Below, piece after piece: positions 27,001-39,600 of a DNA stretch of 64,000 bases. This DNA comes from Sitta carolinensis (lineage: Eukaryota; Chordata; Aves; Passeriformes; Sittidae): assembly GCA_032173965.1 (NCBI GenBank), contig CM063290.1, forward strand, positions 11,743,501 to 11,807,500. The letters run 5' to 3'. Made by a program: the position numbers and the translations under genes. Position 1 is the stretch's first letter, and the number at the start of each line of letters is the position of its first letter. The notes beneath the pieces are model-generated. The model was given only the letters and a program-made list of their open reading frames with translations, searched no databases and was not told where the DNA came from.

Positions 27001-28569
27001 TCATGATTTTATGGTTTCTTCCACATCACTGCTCAGACTATAGAACAGCATACACCCAAGAAATGAGTCTAAGCTCCACACCCAGACTGTGATAATCCCT
27101 TGTTTATAGTTACCCACTGGGTTTAGCAAAAAATTCAGCTGGGAAAGGAACTCCTCAAGAATTAAAACATTCTCACAAAAACAGTGCATGGGATGTGGCT
27201 TTTCTAGAGAATTTCATTGACTTCCTGACTAAACTGTACTGGCTGCCAGGTAGATACCATGTAAAAGTATTTTTACTTGCAAGGTTTACTCAGGTATTCA
27301 CAGCAAACGCAGGATCTTAGATGTCAGTTCTACAGAAGTGGGGCATTCTTTGAAAACATCCTCTAACATCTCTACAGCCTAAGGCATTAGCCAGGACCAC
27401 AGCCTAGTTCAACCACAGCCATCATGTGCCGCACTGGGATTATTCAACCATTAGCACAGACTGGCCCTAGAGGTTGCCCCGTCATACTTTTACCCTTGCT
27501 TCATTTTAGGTGGCTTTCTCAGTGTCTGGTGGTCTCTAGAGATAGTAGAGGTGACAAAAATGAGCAGAAGTAGCATCAAATAAGATTAGGGAAATTACTG
27601 TCTTTCTTCTGTTATTGTCTACAATTTTGGTGCCAGGGTGTTTAACTCTGTGAGTTTTGCTTCAATCTAGTGTAGAGAGAGAATTATTTGTGAAATTCAG
27701 CCCTAAAGTTTGGAGGAATAGGAAGAAAGGACTGTACCTAAATATATATGCAAGTGCATAAAAAAAAATTGTTTGCCAAACATTGAGGAGGTTTAGCCTC
27801 AGTTTCATAGAATTCCAAGTCTAAAGTCTGTAAAATGTCCAAGAAACTCAAAAACATCTGAGGCCTTGTCTAGGCTTACCAAGATAAATAGGGCAAAATA
27901 TAGGTCTGCCAGAAGATGTTCTTGAAACTCTTATTGAACTGTCTGAAAGACAAATATGATCTTATTCAATCTCAGGAAATTAATCAAAAGCCAAAGGTTG
28001 TGGTAGCTGGATATTTGACTTAACAAAAAAGCTCAGGATTTTCAGGCCTGTGCAAATCTAATACCACCATCAAAATCTAGAGGGATAACTGAAACAATTC
28101 TTTTCTCATTTTCCTCATTTTGTCTGCAGATATTAAATCAGTTGACAGCTTTGTACAGCCATTAAGATGAAGTGACTTGCAATGAAAAAGGGTTCCATGG
28201 GTTCACAAGCAGGAACGGATGCTGGACCCCAGCCATTTACGTGCCAGGCTGTGCTGTCACGGTGCACATCAAAGCTCATTCTTTTAACACCTGGCATTGT
28301 GAAAATGAAGTTTGGACTCAAGGAAGAAATCGATGCCATCAGCTTACCCAACAACTGAATTTTCCACTCATCAAAATCAGACCAGGCACAAGAAACGAAA
28401 CTAAAGAGCGACTCTGGCACGAACAGAAAATTGCTATGGCATTACTGCAGGATGCCCTGGTTCTATAAGCCCCTCAGGGGACTGTGTAAAAGGTGAAACC
28501 ATTTGAGCCAGGAGAATCTCTGCCTATGAGGAGACAGGTGGTGTGACACACTGGGGACCTGCCCACCAT
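24069..28569. other. AT-rich intergenic DNA, nothing recognised
   Basis: No gene is supported. At 28,133-28,468 overlapping frames of 95 and 98 codons are open on opposite strands; neither shows a known motif or flanking splice logic. Confidence 0.55.
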
Positions 28570-28950
28570 GGCTTCCATCTGTGTAGCAGCCTCTTCCCTT
28601 TCCCTGTCGGTGGGGCACCCGCCACAGCCCCAGCCGCCCGCGGCTCTGGCCCCCAGGCAGCGGCTCTGGCCCAGGGGAGCCGGGCCTGGCGGCGCCGGCT
28701 CTGTGGGCAGCCAGGCCCAGCCTGCCGCCGGGCTGCTGCAAGGCCAGAGAGCGGCCCCAGCCTGGGCTGCTTTTCAGTTCATGTTTTGAGTACCAGAATC
28801 AACTCTTTGCTTCTGTTACCACCTGTAAACACCAGCTTCTGCTACTGCACCTCTGGCACATGCCTCAGCCCGCTGGCGGGCAGGGGGAACGTCCTGAGCA
28901 AGGCCAGCTGTCCTAGGGGCCTACAATGGTGGCTCTCAGAGTGATTGACC
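28570..28950. other. GC-rich island of unknown origin
   Basis: A block strikingly richer in G and C, with clustered CpG (especially 28,610-28,770), stands in AT-rich surroundings. Open frames cross it on both strands (133 codons + from 28,543; 92 codons - to 28,463), as expected for GC-rich DNA. It could be a small CpG island, an unrecognised ERV or LTR piece, or a processed fragment. I cannot choose between these. Confidence 0.5.
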
Positions 28951-31900
28951 ATCCTATCTCCCAAAGTGTATCTACCAGAACCAGGGAAGCCTGGCACTGC
29001 CTCAGCCACTTGTCCTAAGGAGAGAAGCCTCACCCTTCACCACTCTTTCTAACACACGGGTTCCTCAATGGCTATCACAGTGCAATTTGGTTGCCTTCAT
29101 GCCTTAAGAGCTGTAATCTGCTTGTGCTCACAGGATCCACTACTACCACTGCTTCACTTTGGTCAAACCTAGGTGATTTACAAATTGTGTGAGTGCTCCA
29201 ATCCCTAAGCTAACCAGGTAATTGTACTCACATTTTTCCTCTATAGACTTTCTCATTTCCTGTGAAGAATTAAATACCCCTAGTCCAGAAATCTAGGCTG
29301 ACTCACATGGGATGCAGGAGACCAAGGTACAAGAACTCACCCTGCAGAACAGGCATTTTAGATAAAGGAGAGCCAGATTTTCTTTCCAGTCTGTGACGTC
29401 TGGCAAGCCCTATTGTCTCATACTGTTCCACCCTGAAAAGCAGGAACAAAGCAGCAGCTCTGAAACCTCAGCTTGAGGAAGAAAAAAACCTCAGAAATAA
29501 GAGGAAACTCTGTGTGGTTTCACTGAGTGAAACCAACACCAGTAATTTATAGTTCCTTGAGTGCAGTGGTTTAGAGACCTGTTTCTGTATGTCGGTATGC
29601 AAAGATAACCCAGAGCAACATTTTACAGCCCATGGCTGCTTAAAAGATTTTTCTAAGTATATTATCATATTATTTGCTTCATTTTATTTCTCTCCTGGAT
29701 TTACGTGTTAACATAAAGCAACAGAAGAATTGTGGGATAAAATGAAAGCCATTTTCCATAGTAAAATCTTAACTGATTTGTATGCTTAATTTTTATTTAG
29801 GGTTGTTGGGGTTTTTTTCACATAAAGCTTTTCTCAGAGATTATCCTCTGCTATGCTTCTATAGCAGGTCTGAAATAAAAAGAACTTTCCAGGACTTGGG
29901 GGTGTTACGCGCTCCATCTCTAAAAGGCTTATTAAAAACTACAAGGAAGATTTATGGGTTTGCTTTTCTTCAAAGCTGTGTATTACCAACATTATCAGTG
30001 AGAAGGGAATTGCCTCTGCTTCTCTTTCCCAGCTTTACCTGGATGTTTCTCTAACCTTGCTAATTCTCCCATTTTGATCCTAGTCTTAAGAACTTATTTT
30101 CATAATGTGAAAATTGTGGAGAGAACTGGATATTTTTTATTTACAGGTGGTGTTTTGCTTAAAAACAAAAACAAAAACAAAAAATTAAAAAGGAGAGAAT
30201 AATTCTACTTCTTTGAAAATCTGGTAACATAACCCAATGGTTAACTGGAAGCTCAGAGCTTAGGGCACTGAATAAAAAGCAGAGTTGTGTGCTTTTTTGA
30301 TTATTAAGCCATCACACGATTACTTCTAAAGTCCAACACAAAATTTGGACACTTACAGTTTTAGCACTATGTACTATCCAGGTAAATCTCATGTCCTGTC
30401 TTGTCTGGTTTGGCTATCAGAGAGAAGTCTGTCTGCTCTGTGTAATTTGTTATTCCTGACTAAAGCACATTTATAGACATATCTTCATGAATTGCTGAAC
30501 GCAGGTGTAAAGAGAAGCTCATTTCAAGATGGGTATCTACTCCTAATTATATTTTTAAATCATAATAATAGGAATGGTCAAACACAGGAATCAGAGATGT
30601 AAGCAGATATATTGTGGTGTTTCCTTCTTAATTGGACAAGGGCCAGACCAACCTAATATAATTTTGGAGTTACTTAGTCTTTAAGCAGGGTGTGAACCAG
30701 GTAACTTTCAGAGCTTCCTTCTTCTTTTGATAATTCTGCAATTTGTATGCATTGCCATGGGCCTGCCCAACAGGGGAATCTTGACTGATATAATTCCAGA
30801 TGAACCAAGATACTGCCATAATTTTACTCATACAATTACACACATGGGCATACTATTTTGAAGTAAGGGAAGAATATTCTGATACTATTGATTTGCTTTG
30901 CAAACTGTAGTATTATTCAATTATACAACAAAAGAAAGAGGACTGTATGTGGTAGATATATCTGCTCTCAATGAGGCATCACTGTAGGTATGTAGTGAAA
31001 GAGTTTTCCAGCTCTGCATTTTAAAACGCATGCAATTTGCTTATTTCTGTAGAAGCTTCTAGATTTCTGAGATCATACATGATTTTGTTGTAAGGACAAT
31101 TTATTTGATCTTTCTGAGTCATGTTAATAGCTACTTATGTCCTTGTTCTTATAACACAATGATGCTTATCAAGAACTAGGTATGTAATAAATCACTGACT
31201 TGATTTCCGTGGCTTTGGCATCCTTGTTTCCAAGAACTATTAGTTTCCTAGGTTTGATGTTCATTTCCCAACCTACATCCTCCATTCAGGCTCTTTAATT
31301 CAGCAGTGAGATGCTACTTTCCAACCCCTTCTAGCTACTAAATGCTAAAATGATATATCCAGTGGCTTTTTTCTTGGATCCATATCTACTGTTGTAGATA
31401 CTCCTTCTCCACAGATTATATCATATTTAAAGGTTGAAAGATAATTTCTTAATCTAGATCTTAAAAGCAATTTATATGCATGTATTCTTTTTGATAATCA
31501 ACATTTCAATTTACAGCATGCTGGTATTAATATTCTTCATCTTTTATCTATATGTGTTTGATTTTAAGATTCAATGGCAAACAGAGAAGCTTAGAAGAAA
31601 TGTGTAAAGTTTGAAAGAACCAAAACTGAAACATTTTCTCTTGATTGAAATACAGTTATGTTATCTAGAATGTCACACTTTGAGTGGACTCAATATGTTA
31701 GAAAATGCTATCTAACTGTCTTTGGTTTCTGAAAATGTAAATCACAGTCATTCACTTAAAAAAAATTGCTTCCTGAGATCAACTGTATGTCCCAAACTTT
31801 GTTCACACTAATTTTTATGTGTATATAAGCATGCAAACACACCCAGGTGTCACCTGGAGTACTAAATGCCTTGCTGATAAGGAACCCTGTGTACCTCAAG

Positions 31901-34900
31901 AGACACAAGCCTTGTTTTCTTGCATAGCTCAAAACTCAAGCACTCTTGGGTAAATACAGTTCACTCCAAAGCAAACAACAGAATCACTCTGCTCTGAACC
32001 CATCAATGACACAAGTTTGTTAATTTTTGTTCATTGCAGGTGTAGAACTTGAAGAACAAAGTACAAGTAGCACTGCATTTCACAACCTTCATACATTGCT
32101 AGGGTCCAAAATGGGTCTGGTTTGTGATCTGTGGACAGATTGAGCAGCAGGTTAACTTTCCTGTTTCTCTGATTGTAGAAGTGGCGGGAGCTGCTGGACT
32201 GAGACTTTTCTTAGCTGAACTCAGACACTTCTCAGTGTATTTTTCTATAGAGTGGGCAGGGAATTTTCTGTGATCCAGGTAATGAAGAGTACTGCATAGC
32301 TCCAGTAGTCATGGGAAGTGTAGGATTTAGATCAGAAAAGGCCATATGAATAGATTTTGACAAGTTTCCTAATTTTTAAGTAGTTTATAATTTTACATCT
32401 CTAAAAATTTACATAAAATCGAAATTGTATTAGAATATTTTTGTGAAGCAACTGTAGCAACACATTACAATAGCTTAATTTCAGAAACCATTTGATATTA
32501 AGAGGGCTGACTTACAAAAGGGGAGTGACCATACTTTAGGACTGTAACCTGAGAGGAAGCAGATTTATGCAGAAGACATGGGATGGGAGAAGTCATCCTT
32601 TGTGAAATGACAAAGAGTTAAGAGGCTTGCAGGATTACTCAGTTCATGAGGAGCTGGATTGGAAGGCAAAGATCCCAACTCATTTGAGATCTGTAGAAAA
32701 AATAATCGAATAGACACAGACAACTGTTTAGAATGGTGTTCAAGTAAGTGAAAAGCTTGATGAAGCCAGAGTGCTGACAACAGGAGAGACAATGCAGGCT
32801 TCATCAGCACCAAAGGAGTATGCAGTGGTGAGCTGAAAATTCAAACAGACTTCAACATTCATTAAGCCAAGCCTGAGATTGTTCATTTTAGACACAGCTG
32901 CTGCTGTAATACATGTTATATTTAAAGAATGAGCCAGGATCCTCATTTGTTTAAGTCACAATGAACGAGGACCAGCACCACCAGCTTTAAGAGTAGGATA
33001 CTGAAATTGAAACAGTAATAGAGTGGAATCAGTCCTCTGTCTGCGTAGGTAACTTGGATTTACAAACCCATGGACAGAAATAAAGATCAGCACTCTGCCT
33101 CTGAAAGTGCTTTTAGGGTATGGTCTCTGCTTACCACAGGTTTGTTGTGTACTGTAGATGCAATAATAAATATAAAATGTGTAAAGGCATGGACATGAAA
33201 TTACTGAACTCCAGTGAACCAGAGACAGTTGCTTAGATTATCATTGAACCAAAAAGCCCTATGTAAAGAAGGCAGTTAAAGAGATAAATATAATCTATTT
33301 CCTTCTGCCAGAGATCAACTCCCAAAACACACATTCAAAATTGTCTTTTATATCTTATCTATTATCAAGAGACAGAAAAATTTCTGGGCTTTTATGAACT
33401 GATTCAGTAATCTTATGATTGTAAGTGTAGCTCTCCAAAATGAAGAAGAGTTTTAATCTATTACAGTATTTTCTTTCTTCCAATATCTACTGGAATGCCA
33501 GCAAACCCTCTTGATTAGGAGAAATGTTATGGTCTTTACCTCAATATGCTGGAAATAAAATATATTGAGATGTATTTCAGCTGAAGGATAAGGCCATAGC
33601 AGTTACAGATTTAATTATACATTATCCATATAATACACATTTGTAAGCACTGAATAAACCCATTAATGTCACCTTGAAAATGCATTTCTTTTAGATCACA
33701 GTATAAGAACACAATTTGACCTCAGGAATTTTGGCCCTAGGCAGTTGACGACAGAAAAAACTGGTCAAAAAGGTTTTTTTATTTCTACTATCTCAGCATT
33801 GTTGGAGCTATAAGAAAGAGAATGGAATTTGAATCAGGCACCTGTACTCTAGTAAGAATGCTGCATTTGATTTCCAAAATTTTTAGAGGTTTCAGACCAG
33901 GAAAGAGACAGCTTGAATTTCAAAAAGAAGTTTCAGTTTAGAGAGCCAGCAGTTTAAAAAACAGTCTCAGCTTGTGCTCAGCAGAACACAAACACTTTAC
34001 TCATCGGGCAAGCATCCAGTTATAGCACACATTTTTTGTGTCCTATCAGCCTATCACCATATATTACTCAACAGTACAAAAGCAAGAGTAGTTACACTCC
34101 TGTATAATCTGAATTTATCTGTTATAGATATATGGGAGCTTATTGCTTTTTTTATAACTTCTTGGCTATTTTTTTTCAGAGCGGTGACTTAAGTATAGCT
34201 TCAACAGGAGTCCAGCATAGAGAGATCGCTGAAGGAATGGGATATCTATCAGTGCCTTCTCACCCACAACGTCAGTATAGGCAGAATGGAGCCAGAGGTC
34301 AGTGAGAATTTCAGAAACAATGACAGAGGTAATACAGGCTCCAGAAACTGATTCAGTCATTTATGAGGACAGAGGAAGAAATTATTACCTGAAGAGAAAC
34401 AATAGGAGGATCCTTTTACTTACACAAATTTTATCAATTAAACTGAAATTGATGCAAAACCCCAGTATATTTAAATCTGTGCAAAGCCCAATGAGATACA
34501 GTTACACTGCCCAAAAACCAGATAAAGATCTTTAGTTTCTATGTACAAATTTAAAGAACCTAATGCATTCTGAATTAAGGGAATCTGCTCAGAATTCTGC
34601 CATTTAAGAGCAGCCATTTAGACAATTAATTTAAAATTTTTTTGAGATATAGCCTCAGAAAGAATAAGCCTTGAGATACACATGCTGCAAGTGCATCCAA
34701 ATAAGACAGCAACATTTCATATCAGGCAGTCACCTCTCTGCTTTGTGCCAGGTAGCTGTGTAGCGGCCTCTCACAGTGTCACTGGGAGGCTCAACTGGCC
34801 TTGTACTGATGCCTTAGGAGAAACTGGTTTTGTGTAATTTCCCCTAGTCTTTAAGCTTTTCAAGCTCCCTAGCTTTCAACTGATTACAACACCACAGACT

Positions 34901-36611
34901 GAGCATTAGCTATACAGTGAATCACAACCGCTATTCATCAGAGAACATTTGCATTCAAAAAATGGGAGGAACAAGATTTAGATACTTAAGGACAATTACA
35001 TGTATTGGAGTAACTGTGCAGCAAAAGCTGCACTAGACATCACTCACTAGAATGGGTGAACTGCTGATATTGCTTCTTTTATTATTTGATTTATTTTGCT
35101 TGGGCATTTTTTTTTTTTTGTTATTATCTTCATTGTGCTGTCCCCCTGCATCCATATCACGCTGATTCTGTCTCCTGGGAAACATTAATTCATGCTGCAA
35201 AAATTCAGAATATTTCTTGAAGAGCCCCTTTCTGCCCACCAGCCAGAAATAAACTTCTATGCAGTATTATCTGTCCTTTTGAGGGTGTTACATGCCACAC
35301 CGATCATTGACAAGCCCTGTTATTAGCATCTTCTGCTGCAGATTACATGTGGGAAATGTCTTGCACCAGATATATATAAAGGCAAATAGTCCCCATGAGC
35401 ACCCCAGTGTGCCTTGTCAACAGGCAGCTGGTGAGGTATCAAAAGCTGGCTGCAGATGGAGTGAAGTCTGCTGTCAGAATGAAACACAACAGTACAGAGC
35501 ACTAACAAGCCAGTCATAGGCATTAGCAACCGGGTGTGCATCACTTGTATCCTGGATTTAAGGAAGAAGTAAAACATAAACTTTTGGTGAGATTGCCTGC
35601 AAATGCCCTTCCTTACAAAGAATTTTAGCTTCACTGTATTAACAATTAGGAACTGATGCTGCTTTTCTTCCTCAGGTTTCTGGGCAGTCCAGCCCAGTAT
35701 TTTTATACAAATGGCAGTGTCTCCCAGGCACCTCTCAGAGATACAAAGCAAGCAAGTAGAGGAGAGAAATAGTAGGCCTTCAAAGTAATCAGTTTGACTG
35801 TCAGGAATGTGGAATACTGTCGCATCCCACTGGAATAAAATGACAAGTCAATTCCTTATCCTCCTTTCCATATGGAAAAGCGGTTATTAATATTTGTCTC
35901 TCACTGAAAAACCTTAATCCATACTTTAGTTCATTTTTCACAGAGTATCTGAAATGACCGTAAGTTGGAGTGACAGAAAAGTCTCAGGAAAAGTCACACA
36001 ACAAGGCTCAGGGGATTTTCATGGTGCTGCAGGGCCTCACACTTGCTGTGGGTGAGGAGCGGTCCAAGAATGTGTAATTGAACAGATGAGTTTATCAGAG
36101 GGCTGCTTTCATTCCAAGGTGGACTCACATCTTGTCAGAATTGCACAGAGCAGCACCAGATTCAGGGCAAACTCTTGGTCTGCAGAAGGAAAACACATGA
36201 GTGTATGGAGAGCCCCCTGCTCCCCATGCAGTGCTAAGCACATTTATTGCCCACATTTCCACCTGCTGGACCAACATCTCAGGTGGTAGAGGGATTCATT
36301 CAACCCTGCTGTGCACAATACATCAGTATCTGGCGTCACTTGTATTCTCCCCAAACCACTGAGCTCTTCTCAACTGAACAGAAAAGTGTGGTCAAGGGTT
36401 TTGTGCAGGAAATGAGTCTCTGTTTTCTCTAAATCACAGAAATCCTCTTCCCTCTTTACTGGCTGGTAAAAGTACACACATTTTCCTAGGAAAATATTTG
36501 CACTGTAGAGGGATTATTGCCAGTCAAATGAGCATCCACCCTCTTGTTTGGGAGGGGCTCATGCGGGGCATTGCGACAGAATGCAGGTCCAGGCCCGTTG
36601 TTGATACAGCC
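28951..36611. other. AT-rich intergenic DNA upstream of the zonadhesin-like gene
   Basis: No gene is supported. An (AAAAAC)n tract lies at 30,161-30,184. The longest frame is 142 codons (35,323-35,751, -) with no motif. The promoter and any 5' untranslated exon of the downstream gene should lie in the last part of this region, but I see no convincing TATA box or CpG island next to 36,612. Confidence 0.5.
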
Positions 36612-36685
36612 ATGAACATCTATCTTGAAATACTTTTTAGCTTCTCCTTAGCCTCCCTTGTTCTGCCCCTATTTCACTTGTTTCT
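36612..36685 (+). CDS. ZAN: Candidate exon 1: signal peptide
   Basis: An ATG with G at -3 opens a 24-codon hydrophobic stretch ([18 protein letters not shown], then PLFHLF) ending at a strong donor (CT|GTAAGT). The exon ends in phase 2, which matches the phase needed by the next candidate exon at 39,132. A short signal peptide exon ahead of a brief linker and the first MAM is also how mammalian zonadhesin begins. No transcript evidence is available; another start further upstream cannot be excluded. Confidence 0.5.
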
Positions 36686-39600
36686 GTAAGTAGTCTCTTA
36701 GTTACTTGTTAATGAGTAAGGCAAAAAGGAGTTGAAGAAATTACAGACAATTTATGAAGGCTTGATTATCTTAATCATCAGGATATAATAGAAAAGAGAA
36801 AGTGGTTGCAACTAAGAGGCCACTTTTGCAGAAAGGCCCACTCCAAGACACATCCTCCTTTTAGATAAATAAAAAAAGAGCTGTGGTCTGGGATTTCCTG
36901 GCAGTGCAAGGAAACACTATACACTTTATGATACTCCATTGGCTCTCATCACTCATGAAATCCAAGTGGAGTAGGAATTTGTCTGCTTTTGAACTATTTG
37001 TTGCAGACCCCAGTGCAAGAAATGCTGCAAAAGAACAGAACATAAAGATCCAAGCATCAGTGGGAATGGTCCACCTCCTTTTTCTGGACTGCCAGCAACC
37101 AACAGAGACTTCATGAAGGCACAGAAAATGATCTTTTATTTTTAAGCCAGACCAATATTGTATCAGCAATATTTCAGCAAGTTCCTGAATTATGCCTATG
37201 ACAGCTTGACTGTTGTGAGTAAATCAAAATGTTATTATTTGCTCTGCTGACTGCTAGATTCAGAAAGGGAGAAAATTCAGTCAGAATGAGAAATCTCACT
37301 TAGACTAGCAGTAAAATCTAGGCAGGCGTTTTAAAATGAAAAAAGTTGTCTTGCTATCTATGTCAGGAAAAAATGCCTTTAAATTTTCAGACTTAATTAA
37401 TATACAAGAGCAGAAAGAAAAATTTCCAAAATCACATCAATTTCTCTAGAAAACAGCAAAGGGTATCAAAGAAAGTGAAACACAATATGACTATTCAGTT
37501 CATAGGTGTTTTTCGCAAGGTAGACAGCCCAGGGAACACGATAAGAGGTTGGACAGATTTTTATAATCGCCTCCACCCTCTTGTCAATATATTCACCTGC
37601 TTCACTGTAGGTCATCCCCTTTTTCTCCTTGCTCAGTACAGCTGGTGGATTACTATGCAAACTGCACTACACAGAAGATTTAAATCTGTCTTCTAGCATG
37701 GGAACCCCCTGGCACTTACAATACACTTTAATTTTACTGTGTATTTCAGTGCTGAATACTACAGGGTAAGTAGCATACTTCTGAATGTAGTTTAATTCAG
37801 ACAGCTTAGCTGTTAATGATACATACCTGTTCTTCACTTTTGAAACGTGGAATGTTTCTTCCCTTTTTAAATGTGGAATGTTTTACAATTGAACTATGTC
37901 ATTTTTTTAAAAGAAACCATTTAAATTTGTGGTTACCTAATTCTGCTCTGGCTTCTGTCTGAGAGAGAAACTTGTAACGTGGATTTCTAATGGCTCATCT
38001 GAAAAGAAGAGACCTGGACAAATAGCTACAATACTTATAAAACTCTCTTGACTCTGAATACACCTACAGTAACCTTTGCTTTAGGATTTGCCTGATGTAT
38101 AACTGTTTAAAGATAGCACTGAATAGACACTAAGTGGCAACTTTTCATGGCTTTCTCATGAAAGAATAAATCCAAGAAGAACAATGAAGAAAACTTTCTT
38201 ACTTTATCTGTCTTTACATAATCTCTTTCCTCCTTAGCCTGAGCTCAGTCTGTTTTCCAGTTGCTTGCTGCATTCAATTGTATTATTTCACAATAAATTA
38301 ATTGTGATATTTGCTCCTAATCGCCTTAGTTTTCTGAATATCATTGCTTGAATTTTGAGCAGTGCAGACATTCCTTGTGCTGCATTCAATTGAGGACAGA
38401 TTCTCTATATTGCGTCAAATACACTAAGGATAAATAAGGAGGGAGCACCACAGAGTTTGAACATAACCCTACCTCCAGAAATTGGGGACCTATGCAAAAC
38501 ACCCAAAGAGCAGAGCCATTTACCTTGTGGTCTGAGATGGGATTTTGGTCTTGTGTCAACTCATCCGTGCAGGACTTTGTAGCACACAAGGACTGTGCAT
38601 TTGTAACTGATTTTGTTTTGTCGAATTTTCAGAGAAAATTAGAAGAGCTGAATGAAATGAAACCTTTGTGTCATGAGAGATTCACAGGGGTTAAAGGAAA
38701 TATGTAGACTTCCAACAAGTAACTGAGTTACACAGATCACTGGCTTACTGCAAATGACACGCTGCTTAACAGTGGGAATAATGATGCCATGAGCAAGTTC
38801 ATAGGAAGTCTTCAATATTATCCTGGTTACATCTGAGCTGAGATGTATCCATCCATCTCCCTGCAGCTCTCTGTGCCCAGGAGAACTCCTCTCCAGTTCA
38901 GTGGGATACAGAGCAGAGGGTCCTTCTCACATTCGACTCACTCTCAGACCTTTTCTATGAAAGAGTAACTTACATATCAGAAGAGAAATTCAGACATGGG
39001 TGAAACCCTGGGTCTATTCAGTTATTCAGTGAAACACGCAGAGGCATAAATTGAGGTCCCAACATTCTTTTTTAAACAGTTTTTGAGTCACTAATTCTAC
39101 AAGGGTTTCACTCTGGTTTTTTTCTTGACAGGATCAAGCAAAGACCAAGAGGTGGCTTGAGGACATGGGATCCTGAAACAGGTAACTGCATGGCATTAGT
39201 GCTGATAACCATCTAAGGTAGACTGTGGACATGCTGGCTTCTCTTCTTCACTTTCATGTGTTGTATTTCAGCTTACCTCACCAGATGTGATTTTAACAAT
39301 AACTCAAGGCCATTCTGCGACTGGACCCAGCCTTGCAGTGTCAACCAGGGATTGTGGATACGAACCAAGCATGACACTCCAACTGATGGAACAGGTCCTG
39401 ACGGAGACTATCCTGATGGAAGTAAGTGCTTGGTTACGGTCATGTTGATTCTCCTTTTCTGAAGACAGCCTGACTACCTTTATTCTTCTTTCTTTGAAAG
39501 AGAAAAGAGATTTATGAAGCCCTTTGAAATGTGTCTGTTTTTATTTTCATGCTGACACCTGTCTTCTACTTTACATCTTATCAGACAGGCTTGCCCATCA

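Noticed and set aside
28133..28468. 95- and 98-codon frames on opposite strands
   Set aside because: Neither matches a family I know, and overlapping open frames on both strands argue for chance.
35323..35751. 142-codon - strand frame upstream of the gene
   Set aside because: No recognisable motif, and no supporting neighbour exons on the - strand.
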